From Hyperoplus lanceolatus (lineage: Eukaryota > Chordata > Actinopteri > Uranoscopiformes > Ammodytidae), in NCBI GenBank assembly GCA_026929865.2, contig CM049408.1, positions 3,443,501-3,507,500 of the forward strand: 64,000 nucleotides of DNA. The letters are read 5' to 3'. The position numbers and the translations under genes were made by a program. Shown piece after piece: positions 44,263 through 55,600 of the stretch (position 1 is the stretch's first letter; each line of letters opens with the position of its first letter). Below the pieces are notes generated by a model. The model was given only the letters and a program-made list of their open reading frames with translations, did no database searches and was not told the origin of the DNA.

Positions 44263-45590
44263 GTCCTGCTACATCAGGGATCACCAAAGTGTTAGTTTCA
44301 TCCCTAATAGCCAAGCTACAAGTTTGGAAAACTTTGTGTTTTGATCTTACGTAGCACACGGCATCAGTGGTTTTTAATCAGCTGATCCAAACAAAAGCGA
44401 AAAAGTACCAACCACAACCTGAATCAGGAAGAGGGAGTAGGGTTAAGTTAAGTTATCATAAGAAACCCCCACACCCTTTTAAAGTATTCTCGCGAAGCCA
44501 TGAGTCGAGTGAAAAAGAGGAATAACTATCAACCTAAATGGATGCCCTCAGTGCTATTGTGGAAGGAAACCAACTGTTCAGCCAGGTCTAGTCAGCAAAA
44601 GAACACTGCCGTGTCAATCAGCATGCTGCTGCCTGCGTCTGGCCTCTGAAAAAGACACAAATTAATAATTCAAGGTAATCTCAATCTCATCGGGGTCAAC
44701 AGGTTATTTTCTTCTTCATTGGGTGACGTTTAATGTGGTTGAGAGTGTGTGTTATTATCTGAGAGATGAGATTACAGTTTGGTGTGAAAGCTTAAACAAA
44801 GAGAGACCTCTGCTGACCCTCTCTCCATTTACTGGCTGACTGTCCTTGGGATGAATTCAGTCTGTCTGGCCGTCTGAATGTGGAGCATCACTACAAAGGT
44901 ATCAGTTTCAGTCACAGGTGGCCATCATCATGTCTGCTTTATGAGTTTGACAGCGGCATGGACAGCGTTAGGGGGAAGTCTGAGAGGAAACGCTCAACAG
45001 CAGAGCAGATCTTTCCATGCTGTCAATCAAAGAGGCCTGCAATGTTATGTAAATGTGTACTTTAGACCAGCTGCAGTGTATTGTTCTTTCAGTTATATTT
45101 GAGTCTTTGGTGATTAGACCCCATCATGATGTCATATTTTGAGTTGATGCCATGAGCTGTACAGGAAATTCCCCCTCATCTTATTGAACGAAAAATTAAT
45201 GAATACATAATTATTATTATTTATAGGGCTGCCCCCTAAAAGTCTGCAGGAGAGAAACAAATGTGAAACTTGCGAGTTCAGGCTGGTCTTGCCGGGCTAC
45301 GATCATCCAAATGCTAACAGGGCTCAATGTTCCCCCATGTATATGGTGTTAGTTGCCAGATATTTTTGGGGTCCTTAAATGCTGGTGGAGTTTAGTCTGA
45401 ATCGTCTGTTTACAAAACACAACCAACTATTCTAGTCTTATTAAGAAACTGAAAAGACTTAACCAAACTGAGTATGTTATGTTATGGCAATAGATGACTA
45501 TTGACCCACAAATGTTAATGTCAGTCAATTATGTAACAGAGGATTGGATGTCTTCGGCCAATTTACAAACATTCCTCCGTGACTTGCGCC
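44263..45590. other. No gene recognised
   Basis: No domain-bearing frame, splice pair or element end is seen. Overlapping short frames at 44878-45102 have no support. Confidence 0.5.
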
Positions 45591-45594
45591 CTTT

Positions 45595-46730
45595 TATTTA
45601 TTTATTTATTTATTTATTTATTATTATTCTTCCGGACAATTACACATAATACATAATTTTCACATTGCATATTCATACATATTACTTTGTGTTATCGTCC
45701 GAAGGGTAGCAGGAGAAGCCAAAGGCTTATCGAGTCCCGCCCCCACTGCCATAAGATTCAGATACACAGATACACAGCTACTACAATTAGAACACATTAT
45801 TTTTTTTTTCTTAAGAAGATTCATTCTAATACACAAATAATTTTAGGTCTCTATTTTCCTCTCTCCCTGTGACAATGCAGATATGGCCTTGTCCATTTCT
45901 TCTCTAGTAGCCTAAACACCTCTGCAAAAGTATTCAAAACAGTCAGTGTGTCTGCTGACCTTGGCTACAGTCCCATAACATGCAGTGTATTTACAAATTC
46001 TTCAGTCAGAGAAAGTCTTCCAATTTTAACTCGGGTGTTCTGAACACACAGCTGATAATTAACATGTATCTTTCATTTAAATTTCAATAGTCACACATTC
46101 CATTAGGTTATCAATAGCAGAGCACATTGTATTTACAATTTCAAACCTTATATTATGACACAAACCAGTTTAAATCCCTTTAATTCAAAGACCATGCCAA
46201 TTATAATTCAAATTGTCCATGCTTTAATGTCATTTGGGTCTGATAATCTAGGTTCCTCGTAAAGATTAGCTAATAACTCCAGACTTTCATGATAATTTAT
46301 CCCATACATTTATCATTCGTTTGAATTTCAATAGTCACACATTCCATTAGGTTATCAATTGCAGCACACATGTTATTTACGATTTCAAACCTTATATTTT
46401 CATCAAGATCAAAGTCCATGCATTTGCCTTCCTAAATCCATGTTTCTGACACTGCAATGATGTTGAATGGGTTGGAGAATTGCTGTAAGTATTCCTTAAT
46501 ATGCGAAAAATTTGTGTAGAGACTTCTGCTATTAAAATGAATTATGGACAATTTCCCAATTGATTGAAAGCAACTGATGAATTGATCCTCTGTATGATAC
46601 TGACAGTCTCTTTTCCCTCTATTGTAGAAATGATTATCAGGGTCAATAATGTCGTTTTGGTCCGATGATGTAGGATCCTCGTAAACTCCAGACTATCATG
46701 ATAATTTATCCCATCAGTTGTGTTGCTCAT
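45595..46730 (-). pseudogene. Truncated LINE: endonuclease N-terminus plus 3' tail
   Basis: On the minus strand the upper part (about 46390-46640) reads DPDNHFYNRGKRDCQYHTED, then IGKLSIIHFNSRSLYTNFSH, IKEYLQQFSNPFNIIAVSET and WI. This is the start of a non-LTR endonuclease, with N and E catalytic positions in FNSRSL and SETW. The lower part (45595-45785) is a LINE 3' tail ending in (TAAA)n. Everything between, including the reverse transcriptase, is missing. Two direct copies of aatagtcacacattccatta (about 46089 and 46328) show an internal duplication. Confidence 0.65.
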
Positions 46731-47604
46731 TCAAGCTGCTTGGGTTGATCAGGTCCTCTTCCCTCCGGAATTGAACCAGATCCTCCTCCGTTCTGATTTG
46801 CACAATTTTGGTTTCTTCGGGTGTAGCTCCATTCATTTTGATGAAGATTCTTCCATCTCTTGTCCATGCTTGTTTTGAACCTGACTTGGGCTAAATTACT
46901 TCTGGAATAAGTGTTTAATGCAAAACAGTGCATTTCTTTTTTCCCCACTGATGTGACAAACCATGGGGAAGGGGAAGCTACAAACATTTGAAAATGCTAG
47001 TGAAGAACACAGAGACTCAGGAGAGAGAGGGAAGTTTTGAATAGTCATTTATTTCCGTAAACTGTAATCACTCTTAGCTAAACCAAACAAATGGCAGGTA
47101 ATATTTTTCATTTGTGATAATGTGAAAAGATTGTTCGACTCTGCACAATAAAGCACAACTAACCAAGTAAACCAAACGCTGAGGATGTATGTGCATCTCC
47201 TCACTTCCCCCTCCAGCTTAGTTTTTCTGGGTTTTTATTGTAACATCTTTTCCCAGTATTAGCCCATGCATCTTCATTCTCAGTTATCTTGACTAATGGA
47301 AATTGTCGAATAAGTGATGACACTCGACAGGCATGACATGTTTCATGGACTGGAGGGCATGGAACTTTCTCTCCTCGATTGGCAGAGCACATGGAAACAC
47401 TGTAATCCATGCCATTGGCTCATTTGGCAGTGCTTCCCACGCAGAGTTCTCTGAAAAGGATAGCTTGAAGTGGACCTTTCCATCTCCTGGTCTGATGCTC
47501 ATGAGGTAAGATCCATTCAGTCCCATGTGCCCGGACCGATCTGTGAAGAGTGGTGCCGAAGTGAAACCGCCTGCGCTTCCAGGCGCCTTACAAAGCTGTA
47601 TCAA
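46731..47604 (-). other. Unrecognised open frames, minus strand
   Basis: The frame at 47293-47604 (103 codons) contains AGGFTSAPLFTDRSGHMGLN, YLMSIRPGDGKVHFKLSFSE and CALPIEERKFHALQSMKHVM, and stops after CHHLFDNFH. A different frame continues as ITENEDAWANTGKRCYNKNP. A third frame at 46727-46987 contains FALNTYSRSNLAQVRFKTSM. Compositions look protein-like rather than low-complexity, but I recognise no family. They lie just 5' of the LINE endonuclease fragment and might be its ORF1 region or an unrelated gene remnant. Confidence 0.3.
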
Positions 47605-48395
47605 CTAGCGCTAGCAACAGCCTAGACATCATGGCAACAGCCGAATAATGTTACACATATAAACACAGGTTACTCCATATGCAAACAACCGGATGTACAT
47701 GCTAGTCTAATATTTGCACAAAAGGAAATATTTTTGAGACAGATTTCTCCGAGCAGCCGCTCATACCGCAGCGGCCGTTCCATAATACAACACCCCCTTT
47801 AGAAATTACTCATTTTAAGACCTGCCTGTTCTGTGAATCCGTGGGTGCGAGCAGCTTTACCTACTTCAAAACAGTACAAGTTTGGTATGATACGTGCTTT
47901 TAGGTGCTTTAATTATATCTCAAATGTATAAACAGTCCATACTATTAACATGACTTTATTTTATGTATATTCCAGAATTATGTATATAGATAAATTAGTA
48001 AGGAAACATTGAATAGACATATTTCTCAACTGAGTTTTGTACCCTTGTGTTACATAACCAGTACTGCAGTCAGACTCTACAATTCACGACATTTTGGCCT
48101 TTCGATGTCGCCAAACTTTAACATTGTGCAACACTGTGAGGACATCGGCTTAATGGAAGTTTTAATCATTTGGTGTCTGAATGATACTGGTCTACGTTAA
48201 AAAAGCCACTGCTGAAGTGCGTTCTTTAAGAGCACCTATAATGCTTTTTCGTCTTTTCTGACCTATAAATGTTGGTATAATGTTATAGTCAAGCTAAATG
48301 ATACCAAAGTGTCAAATAATGAAATAAATGCATTTTAGACATTTTCCCTGCTTACTGTCTGAGGTGGCCGTGCACAGCCTCAAAACTCTGCTGCC
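47605..48395. other. No gene recognised
   Basis: AT-rich spacer with no supported feature. Confidence 0.5.
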
Positions 48396-48561
48396 GGGGC
48401 GCTCTGGTGGCATAGTTGATAGAGCGTGTACCATATTGGCTCCGGCCTTCGTTGCAGTGGTCGTGGGTTCAAATCCGACCCGTGGACCTTCACTGCAGGT
48501 CATCCCCCCCTCTCTCTCTGTCTCCCCAGTTCAACTGGGGAGATAAAGCTTGGAAATGCCA

Positions 48562-48593
<32 letters not shown>
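48396..48593 (+). repeat. tRNA-derived SINE, plus strand, TAA tail
   Basis: Begins GGGGCGCTCTGGTGGCATAG (A-box-like), has a perfect B box GGTTCAAATCC (48466-48476), a body through CTGCAGGTCATCCCCCCTC, and ends GGAAATGCC followed by (ATA)n up to 48593. Same family as the copy at 11999-12176 and better preserved. The head folds as a tRNA relative but lacks an intact acceptor partner, so it is not a tRNA gene. Confidence 0.88.
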
Positions 48594-48594
<1 letters not shown>

Positions 48595-49402
48595 CTCCGA
48601 TGCACCCTAGCGGCTAACTTCCTGGATTGCGTGACGTGAACAAAGCAGATTTTTTTTTTCCGCTCTCTTTTTAAGACTCAGATACCTCAGTTGTTTAGCA
48701 GCCCTTTGCTGCTTTCACCATCGTCTTTTTCTTTCTTTCTGTATTCCTTCTGTGGACAAGAATAATTTTATTATTTAATGAGGTTATTTAAAAAACAGAA
48801 GGAATATTATACATATACTTACTGTTAAATTAACAAAGGTTCATTGACAGCAGATGTCGTCAACACTGTGACAAAGAAAGAAAAAAAACATTTTAACAAG
48901 AACACACTAAGAGAAAAAAACAAACAAACACACATACATACAATGGTTGATTTTAAATACGTATACTTTCCCAGGGCAGAGGACTTCCAGTCAGCTGATC
49001 GACTGTCCCTGAGTTCTCTTACAATATTTTTAAAAACAGCTTCATCCGTTATCACTGTCTGGTTCAGTATGGATTTACATCTTGTTTTCCATATGTGTGT
49101 GTATTGAGAACACACATTATCAGCCAGAAAAGCTTTCTTTTGTTATTTGTGTATTTTTCTTGATAAAGACCATACATTACAGCTTTTACATTTGACTGAG
49201 GATTGAAACCTATAGCCATTCTGCTCCTTATGTCTGAGGAGCGGTAGCAGTAGAGCAGTAGGTGTTCTAGAGTGGAAAGCGGATTTTCCATGTATGGTAA
49301 TGCTGCTAAACGTGCAGACCTGGCGCTGTCCCGTCCTCCCCCTGCCTGTTCAAATCTGCCAGCGCTCACACTGCAGTCCACTCAATGGAGCAGTGAGGCC
49401 TA
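48594..49402. other. No gene recognised
   Basis: Open frames on the two strands at 48825-49381 have no recognisable domain. Confidence 0.45.
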
Positions 49403-50467
49403 GGGCCTCATTTATAAAGCTTTGCGTGGGATTCATGTGGAAGCTGGTGTACGGAAGAAATGTAGGATGTACGTGCAAACAAAAATATTCGGATTTATAA
49501 AAGTGCGCACTCGCGTCCTACGCCTGTTTCCCTTTATAAATCACAATCAACTTTAAATGTGGCGCAGCCTTAGCAGGCGTCACGTAACGTCCATATTTAC
49601 CCATACATAGTCATTGACATGCCCGAATTAATATCATTTACTGAGTGCATGAAGGCGATCTCTGTGAACGCTGTGGTCGAAATAAAAAAAGCGATCCGAC
49701 ATAAAAGTGGACGCAAAAAAGTGCATATCCTCACACAGCAGTGTTTGTGCCACGAGCGGGGGACACGGAGACCCCCTATGAGATACAGATTCGGAGAATT
49801 CATCCCGGTGCAGTGACGGGTCGGTGGAGGGTTAATAATAAACTTCACAGTCCCTTAAACACAAAGAAAAACAAAGATAAAACAGATTAAAAGCCGCAAA
49901 AAATTAGCACAGTATGTGATGTAGGCTACAGTAGGCTTATGATTAGTGTATGAAACTGTGCACTCCTGTCTGCCTGACTGAGGCATCGAGAACAGCGTCA
50001 GTGTAAAAGTAATAGGTTGTATTCCACCTCAATATTATCAGAATGAATCAATAACATGCAGATAGGTTATTCAAAGGTTTTTTATTTTTTTTTATTTGCA
50101 CTCATATCTCCGTTTGTAGGCTATTTAAGATCCTAATTAGTTTTGTTTTTTGTTGGTATCACTCCATGGAAAAATCTGTGGAGGCATTTTTTTTTAGTTG
50201 TAAGAATGGCTTCATCCGATTTGCAAAGGAACGCCATATATGATAGACCTATATGTTCTATATCGTATAGGCTTCGCCTTTTAAGGCTATCGCTATTGGG
50301 TTTATCCTCGGCGCTAGCCGTAGCAACTGAAAAATTAATAATTCCCGCCCACCAACAGCGTGGGCCTCTATTACGTCAGCGGTCCGCGCATATAAGCGGA
50401 CGCCGGCGGACGTTCTGCTCCCTCCCATTTTCTTCAGGACTAACCTGTAGTATTAAAATAACTGAAT

Positions 50468-51810
50468 GTGGAATCCAAGACCATTCGCATCTGTGGCACA
50501 TGTGACACAGGTTACATAATGCCACATGACGGCCACGAGGAGTGCAAGGGGTGCTTGGGGCATGCACATGCCGCCTTAGCACTCTCTCCGCTCTGCCTGT
50601 GCCGGCATTGTAAGGCGCTGCCTGTGGACCAACGGCAGCGCCGTGCCGACCTGGCCGCCGTCATAGAAAACGGTGCCGAGGACTTTACTGTTCCGCTTGA
50701 CGACGCCGTCTCTCTCCTAGTGTTCTCGGGGTCGGACGACTCCACCACGAGGAGGAGGCGCGTCTCTCCCGCTTCCCCTCCGGACGGAGGGTCGGACCCG
50801 TGCACAAGCACTGCCCGTCTCCGCCACCACCTCACTGCCAGTGGTAGGGCTTTGGTGGCCAGCTACCGGGCATCATAGCCAGAGTAGCCGCCAACCTCAA
50901 CCTTGCTGTCCCAATGCCTCAGGCCCCCCAACGCCCGGACTATCTCCACGGGATCTGGGGAATAAAGCCCGACACCCCCCCCATCTTGACCCAGTCTGGC
51001 CGATGTTTCCCACATCAGGCCGTATTTCAGCGGTGCGAGCAAGCCCGGGAGGCTTGGGGCCCCGTGAAGACCTTCATTCAGGTCACCAAGACAGACGGTC
51101 TGACGGACAAGGGGTACAGGACGGTACCCCACTGGACCTGCTCTGTGCCTATTTAGAGCGAAGCCGCGCTCGGCGGCCGCCGCCCCACTCCAAAGGACCA
51201 GCTGACACAAAAACTGACCGATAGGGCACACCAGTGCATGATGCAAGAGAAGGCCGTTATGAACAACATAGCCTTGCTGGCTCATGACATCTCGACCATG
51301 GCTGCTGACCCAGATCGACTGGCCGAACGGGCAGTCGATGTAGAGAAAGCAGCCGGCGTGATCCTCTGCCTCTGCTCCACCGGCGCAGTGGCAGCAGCCC
51401 GGACGGCGGCGTGGCAACACCTGATCCAGCGCCACCTCTGGCTGCAGCAGACCCCGGGCATACCTGAACCGGTGCGGCGACAGCTGCTGGAGTGCCCCAT
51501 CAGCCCGGACGGGCTGTTCGGGCCCCACCTGTCGTCGATGGTGGACGACATGCAGGCAGCTTCCGAGGAAGCTGAGAAGTTTAGGAGACACGTCTCCCGA
51601 CCTGCTCCTCCTCCCCAGCAGCAGCGCTCTGCCTCACGCCCCCGCCGCCGCAGACCGACAGCCACTGTCACAGCGCCGCCGACAGCTCCTCATGCCCCGC
51701 CGGCTCACCAGCCTCGCCCACCTCCACCACAGGCGGCGGCAAACGGCCAGCAAAGGCCCCGGGCTCCATGGGGCAATGTCCCGCCCCACAAGCGCCAGCG
51801 ACGGCAATGA
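50468..51810 (+). pseudogene. DIRS gag-like region, frame-shifted
   Basis: The first frame (50468-50878) opens MESKTIRICGTCDTGYIMPH and continues DGHEECKGCLGHAHAALA with CLCRHC, a Cys/His-rich cluster typical of fish DIRS gag N-termini. It then runs out of frame. A second frame continues PPILTQSGRCFPHQAVFQRC to SVPI with a TAG near 51155. The third part (to 51810) has MNNIALLAHDISTMAADPDR, a helical central region, then a Pro/Arg-rich basic tail ending PPHKRQRRQ. Order and composition fit a nucleocapsid-like gag product. At least one frameshift and one stop interrupt it. Confidence 0.7.
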
Positions 51811-52044
51811 CGGGACGAGGGAGAACCGTGTGACGAAGGATGCGAGAAAACAACGGCTCTTTTAAGAGCCACCCACCTCTTTACTAAAGAGAGTTGTTTT
51901 CTCTCCACACCACAGTTAACACCGGTGCCTATCAGCCCGGCCATAACTGTCACACACGTCTCTCCCACCACATATAGGTAGGCCGTCAATAAACCTCGTA
52001 TTATTGCTCGAGCCGTACCTAAATTAATTTCCCCTCACCGAATC

Positions 52045-55000
52045 ATGCCTGGCATGACAGCTGGTGAGCTCCCTCACAGTGTCAGCAGCCTACTGCCCAG
52101 TCACAGTGCTACTCCTCCCTGCGTCGCAACGCTCAGGGGAGAGGAGGCTACACTCCTGTCACACGCAGAACATGCCCCTGCTAGTGAGACACACACACAG
52201 CCCTTTCGGGCAGAGCTCCCCATGGGCTGCGAGGAGGACAACCCCTCCCCTCGCAGCGGCGGCAGGGGCTCTAGCGTGGCTCGTTTCCATGACAGCCGCG
52301 TTAAAACAAGAGGCTGCACAGCCGCTGTCAGAGCACTACTCAGAGTGGCTGAACGCGTGCACCCTAGCCAAATGGATGGACAGGTTGATCAGCAAGGGTC
52401 ACACCCTGCAGTTCACCTCCGTCCCGCCCCGATTCAACGGGACAGTGGAAACAACGCTGTCATCCAAAGCTCAACAGCTGTCACTTTTAGCGGAGCTCCA
52501 GCAGCTTCTAGCAAAAAAAGTGATTTCCACAGTCCCGCGGGGAGAGGAAATGGAGGGATTCCATTCCCGTTATTTCCTCGTTCCCAAAAAGACGGGAGGG
52601 CTGAGACCGATCCTCGATCTAGCATTATTCAACAAATGCATCGCGGAAAGGCCGTTTCACATGTTAACAATCAAGCGAGTGTTACAGTGTGTGAAACCGG
52701 GCAACTGGTTCACTTCAGTAGACTTGAAGGACGCCTACTTCCACGTCACAGTGATTCCCAAACACAGGAAATTCCTGCGTTTCTCCTTTCAGGGGTCACA
52801 CTACCAGTACAACCGTCTCCCCTTCGGCTATTCACTAGCCCCGCAAACGTTTTCCAAGTGCGTGGCTCTCCAGCCGCTGCACGCAACAGGAATGAGAGTA
52901 CTGTTTTACTTGGACTATCTGCTTTTGCTGACTCGATCCAAGGAGGGAGCAGCTATTCAGACAAAAAAGCTGGTAATTCACCTGTCAAATTTAGGCTTCG
53001 CCATAAACTGGACGAAAAGCTCCCCCCTCCCCTCACAGAGTGTGACGTATCTGGGAGTAGAGCTGAATTCAGCTGTAATGAGAGCACGGCTCTCACAGCA
53101 GAGGATGGAGACGCTGTGGTCTCTCCTCCGCCGCTGCGCCCCGGGCAGCACAGTGACAGCCCTCTCTGTCATGAGACTGCTGGGCATGATGTCAGCCGCT
53201 CACACGGTGGTGCCGCTGGGGCTGCTCCACATAAGGAGACTGCAGAGGTGGTTCTCTCGCCTGCGCATCGACCCAGTGCGCCAACGGTGGCGCAAAGTGA
53301 CCATTCCCCCATCAGTGGGCCCAGATTTAACCCACTGGGGCCCAGATTTAACCCACTGGGGCGATCCCCTAACCCTCACGAGAGGGGTGCCACTGGGCAG
53401 AGCAACGTCACACATCTCAGTGTTCACGGATGCATCTCTGTCGGGCTGGGGAGGAACATGCGAGTCTCACGTAGTGGGCGGCGTTTGGCCGGTCCCCGTG
53501 ACCATGCATATAAACACATTGGAGCTTCTCACTGTGTGGAAAGTAATCCAACACTTTGCCCCAATGTTAACGAATCAACATGTAATGATTCGCACGGACA
53601 ACAAGGCGACAGCAGCATACATCAATCGCCAAGGGGGCGTGCGCTCAGCACAGCTGCTGAGCATAGCAAGACAGCTGTTATGCTGGACGCACACACACTT
53701 GCTCTCCATCAGAGCAGTGTACATCCCCGGTGTCCTGAACAGAGGGGCAGACATAATGTCGAGGGGGGGACCCCGACCAGGAGACTGGACTCTGCACCAC
53801 GATCTGATCAATCAGATATGGAGCGAGTTTGGGAAGGCGGAAGTCGACCTATTCTCCACACGGGAGAACACACCGGAGAACACACAGTGCGCGCTGTGGT
53901 TCTCTCTCAGCGCGAAGGACAATCCCCCGCTCGGGGTGGATGCGTTCGCTCACAGACCGTGGCCGGACACACTCCTGTACGCGTTCCCACCCGTCCCTCT
54001 GATTCCCCAAGTCTTGGACTGAGTCCAAGAGGAGCGGCTGTCTATGATCCTCATAGCACCGCAACGCACGAGTGCGCCGTGGTTCCCCCTTCTCCAACGA
54101 CTGCTCTCGGGGCCGCCGAGGGAGCTCCCTTGGCGGCGAGACGCTCTCTCACAGGCAGGGGGAGCAATCATAGATTACCCAGAGATCGGCCAGCGCCTGT
54201 GGGCCTGGCCGCTGAACGCGAGCGCCTAGTGGGGCTCGGTCTCTCCCAGGAGGTCGTACGGACCATCCAGGGTGCCAGAGCTGACTCCACTCGAGCGTGT
54301 TACTCAGCTACATGGGCGGCTTTCCAGAAATGGTGCACGGAGAGAGATTACGATCCCATCTCCTGCTCTTTGCCGCATTTGCTCTCTTTCCTCCAGACGC
54401 TGATGGAAAGAGGGCTGGCTTTTAGCACAGTTAAAACTTACGCGGCCGCTGTCTCATCATGCCACGTAGGCTTCGGGGATAAAACTGTTTTTAGTCACCC
54501 CTTAATGAAGCGCTTCCTAAAAGGTGTGAGGAGAGAGAGACCAGTGATGCGCTCTCTCGCTCCGCAATGGGATTTAACATTGGTGCTGCGCGCACTGGTT
54601 AAAGCCCCATTTGAGCCTATTGATCGAGTTCCCCTCAAGTTTGTGTCAGCCAAGACAGCTTTGCTGCTGGCTCTGACGTCAGCTAAGAGAGTGAGCGACC
54701 TGGCTGCACTCTCTGTAGCCCCTTCATGTATGAGAATACAAGGAGACGGCAGTTCGGCCATATTACGCCCGAGCCCGGCTTTTACACCAAAGAGTATTAC
54801 TAGCTCGTTCAGATCGAGAGTAATAACACTCAATGGTTTCTCCCTCCCTCCTCATCAATCTGAGGAGGAAGCAACAGCCCATCTCTTGTGCCCCGTGCGC
54901 GCGCTTGCATGTTATGTGAAGCGCACGGAGGCTATGCGCAAATCTCAACAGTTATTTGTGCATTACAGAAAACATTCACAAGGCCTCCCCCTGACTAAAC

Positions 55001-55254
55001 AACGCCTGTCACATTGGCTGTGTGAAGCGATCACACAGGCTTATGTGTCAACGGGGGCGGAGCCACCTGAGAATATCAGAGCTCACTCGACTAGAGGAAT
55101 CTCGTCCTCTGTCGCTCTGCAGAGAGGGCTGCCTATGGAGGAAATCTGCACAGCAGCCTCCTGGGCTTCCCCATGCTCTTTTATTAGGTTTTACCTAAAA
55201 GACATGTCGCGCCTCTCTATGACACACTCAGTGCTGAGTGCTTTGTCAGAGTAA
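52045..55254 (+). CDS. DIRS tyrosine recombinase frame (1069 codons, domain at C-terminal third)
   Basis: An uninterrupted frame whose C-terminal third (about 54180-55254) is a tyrosine recombinase. It has an N-terminal SAM-like part (SQEVVRTIQGARADSTRACY, ATWAAFQKWC), TSAKRVSDLAAL with the first catalytic Arg (R882), AHSTRGISSSVALQRG giving H1014 and R1017, and CSFIRFYLKDMS with the nucleophile Tyr (Y1050). The R...HxxR...Y set is intact. The enzyme would integrate the circular DNA intermediate. The first ~700 codons overlap the RT gene in another frame and have no domain of their own, so the true start may be far downstream. The recombinase part itself shows no break. Confidence 0.82.
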   Translation: MPGMTAGELPHSVSSLLPSHSATPPCVATLRGEEATLLSHAEHAPASETHTQPFRAELPMGCEEDNPSPRSGGRGSSVARFHDSRVKTRGCTAAVRALLRVAERVHPSQMDGQVDQQGSHPAVHLRPAPIQRDSGNNAVIQSSTAVTFSGAPAASSKKSDFHSPAGRGNGGIPFPLFPRSQKDGRAETDPRSSIIQQMHRGKAVSHVNNQASVTVCETGQLVHFSRLEGRLLPRHSDSQTQEIPAFLLSGVTLPVQPSPLRLFTSPANVFQVRGSPAAARNRNESTVLLGLSAFADSIQGGSSYSDKKAGNSPVKFRLRHKLDEKLPPPLTECDVSGSRAEFSCNESTALTAEDGDAVVSPPPLRPGQHSDSPLCHETAGHDVSRSHGGAAGAAPHKETAEVVLSPAHRPSAPTVAQSDHSPISGPRFNPLGPRFNPLGRSPNPHERGATGQSNVTHLSVHGCISVGLGRNMRVSRSGRRLAGPRDHAYKHIGASHCVESNPTLCPNVNESTCNDSHGQQGDSSIHQSPRGRALSTAAEHSKTAVMLDAHTLALHQSSVHPRCPEQRGRHNVEGGTPTRRLDSAPRSDQSDMERVWEGGSRPILHTGEHTGEHTVRAVVLSQREGQSPARGGCVRSQTVAGHTPVRVPTRPSDSPSLGLSPRGAAVYDPHSTATHECAVVPPSPTTALGAAEGAPLAARRSLTGRGSNHRLPRDRPAPVGLAAERERLVGLGLSQEVVRTIQGARADSTRACYSATWAAFQKWCTERDYDPISCSLPHLLSFLQTLMERGLAFSTVKTYAAAVSSCHVGFGDKTVFSHPLMKRFLKGVRRERPVMRSLAPQWDLTLVLRALVKAPFEPIDRVPLKFVSAKTALLLALTSAKRVSDLAALSVAPSCMRIQGDGSSAILRPSPAFTPKSITSSFRSRVITLNGFSLPPHQSEEEATAHLLCPVRALACYVKRTEAMRKSQQLFVHYRKHSQGLPLTKQRLSHWLCEAITQAYVSTGAEPPENIRAHSTRGISSSVALQRGLPMEEICTAASWASPCSFIRFYLKDMSRLSMTHSVLSALSE
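52064..54229 (+). pseudogene. DIRS reverse transcriptase / RNase H / C-terminal domain
   Basis: The open part is 52064-54022 (652 codons). RT blocks: RYFLVPKKTGGLRPILDLA, FTSVDLKDAYFHV (first catalytic Asp) and RLPFGYSLAPQTF. The active-site box reads FYLDYLLLLTRS at residues 281-292, so the second Asp of YLDD is Tyr (codon TAT, 52916-52918). RNase H keeps FTDASLSGWGG, NTLELLTVW, RTDNKATAAYI and GADIMSR. The C-terminal domain (EVDLFSTRE, LGVDAFAHRPWP) is cut by TGA at 54020-54022; homologous codons continue in the same frame to 54229 (ILIAPQRTSAPWFPLL). A 21-bp in-frame tandem duplication (PDLTHWG twice) lies at 53319-53360. The copy cannot make active RT. Confidence 0.88.
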
Positions 55255-55490
55255 GTGTGATTGCGTGACTATCCCTCACATATTAAACAGATGTGATGTG
55301 GAGTCAAATATTCATGCCGAGAGCTCTCGTGTCTTATCAGACACAGTATAGCTGCTCGTTGATGACGTGCCGTTAGACGCATGACATATGTTATGCTACG
55401 TCTGACGCATGATACTGGCACGTACGTAGCTGTGTTTTCTGGTACTGAACAGGACCAATGAGGCAGAGACTACATCGTGCTTCGCCCTTT

Positions 55491-55600
55491 AACCCAATAG
55501 CGATAGCCTTAAAAGGCGAAGCCTATACGATATAGAACGTTAGTTACGTATTGTAACTCTAGATTCTATGAGTATAGGCGCAGCCTTTTAAGTGATCGGC
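55491..55600. repeat. DIRS internal complementary region
   Basis: The first part matches the reverse complement of 50255-50300. The second part (gttagttacgtattgtaact...) matches the reverse complement of 55770-55829. Their joint is the sequence expected at a circle junction. Confidence 0.88.

Noticed and set aside
48396..48476. A tRNA gene
   Set aside because: The A and B boxes are present but the sequence runs on into a SINE body with a microsatellite tail, and a diverged second copy exists at 11999-12176.
50863..51671. Long minus-strand frames across the DIRS gag region (242 and 129 codons)
   Set aside because: They are antisense shadows of a GC-rich coding region, with no recognisable domain or element logic.
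52045..54180. N-terminal ~700 codons of the recombinase frame as a separate gene
   Set aside because: No domain is visible and the sequence is fully accounted for by the RT/RNase H gene in the other frame. It is reported only as an overlap finding.
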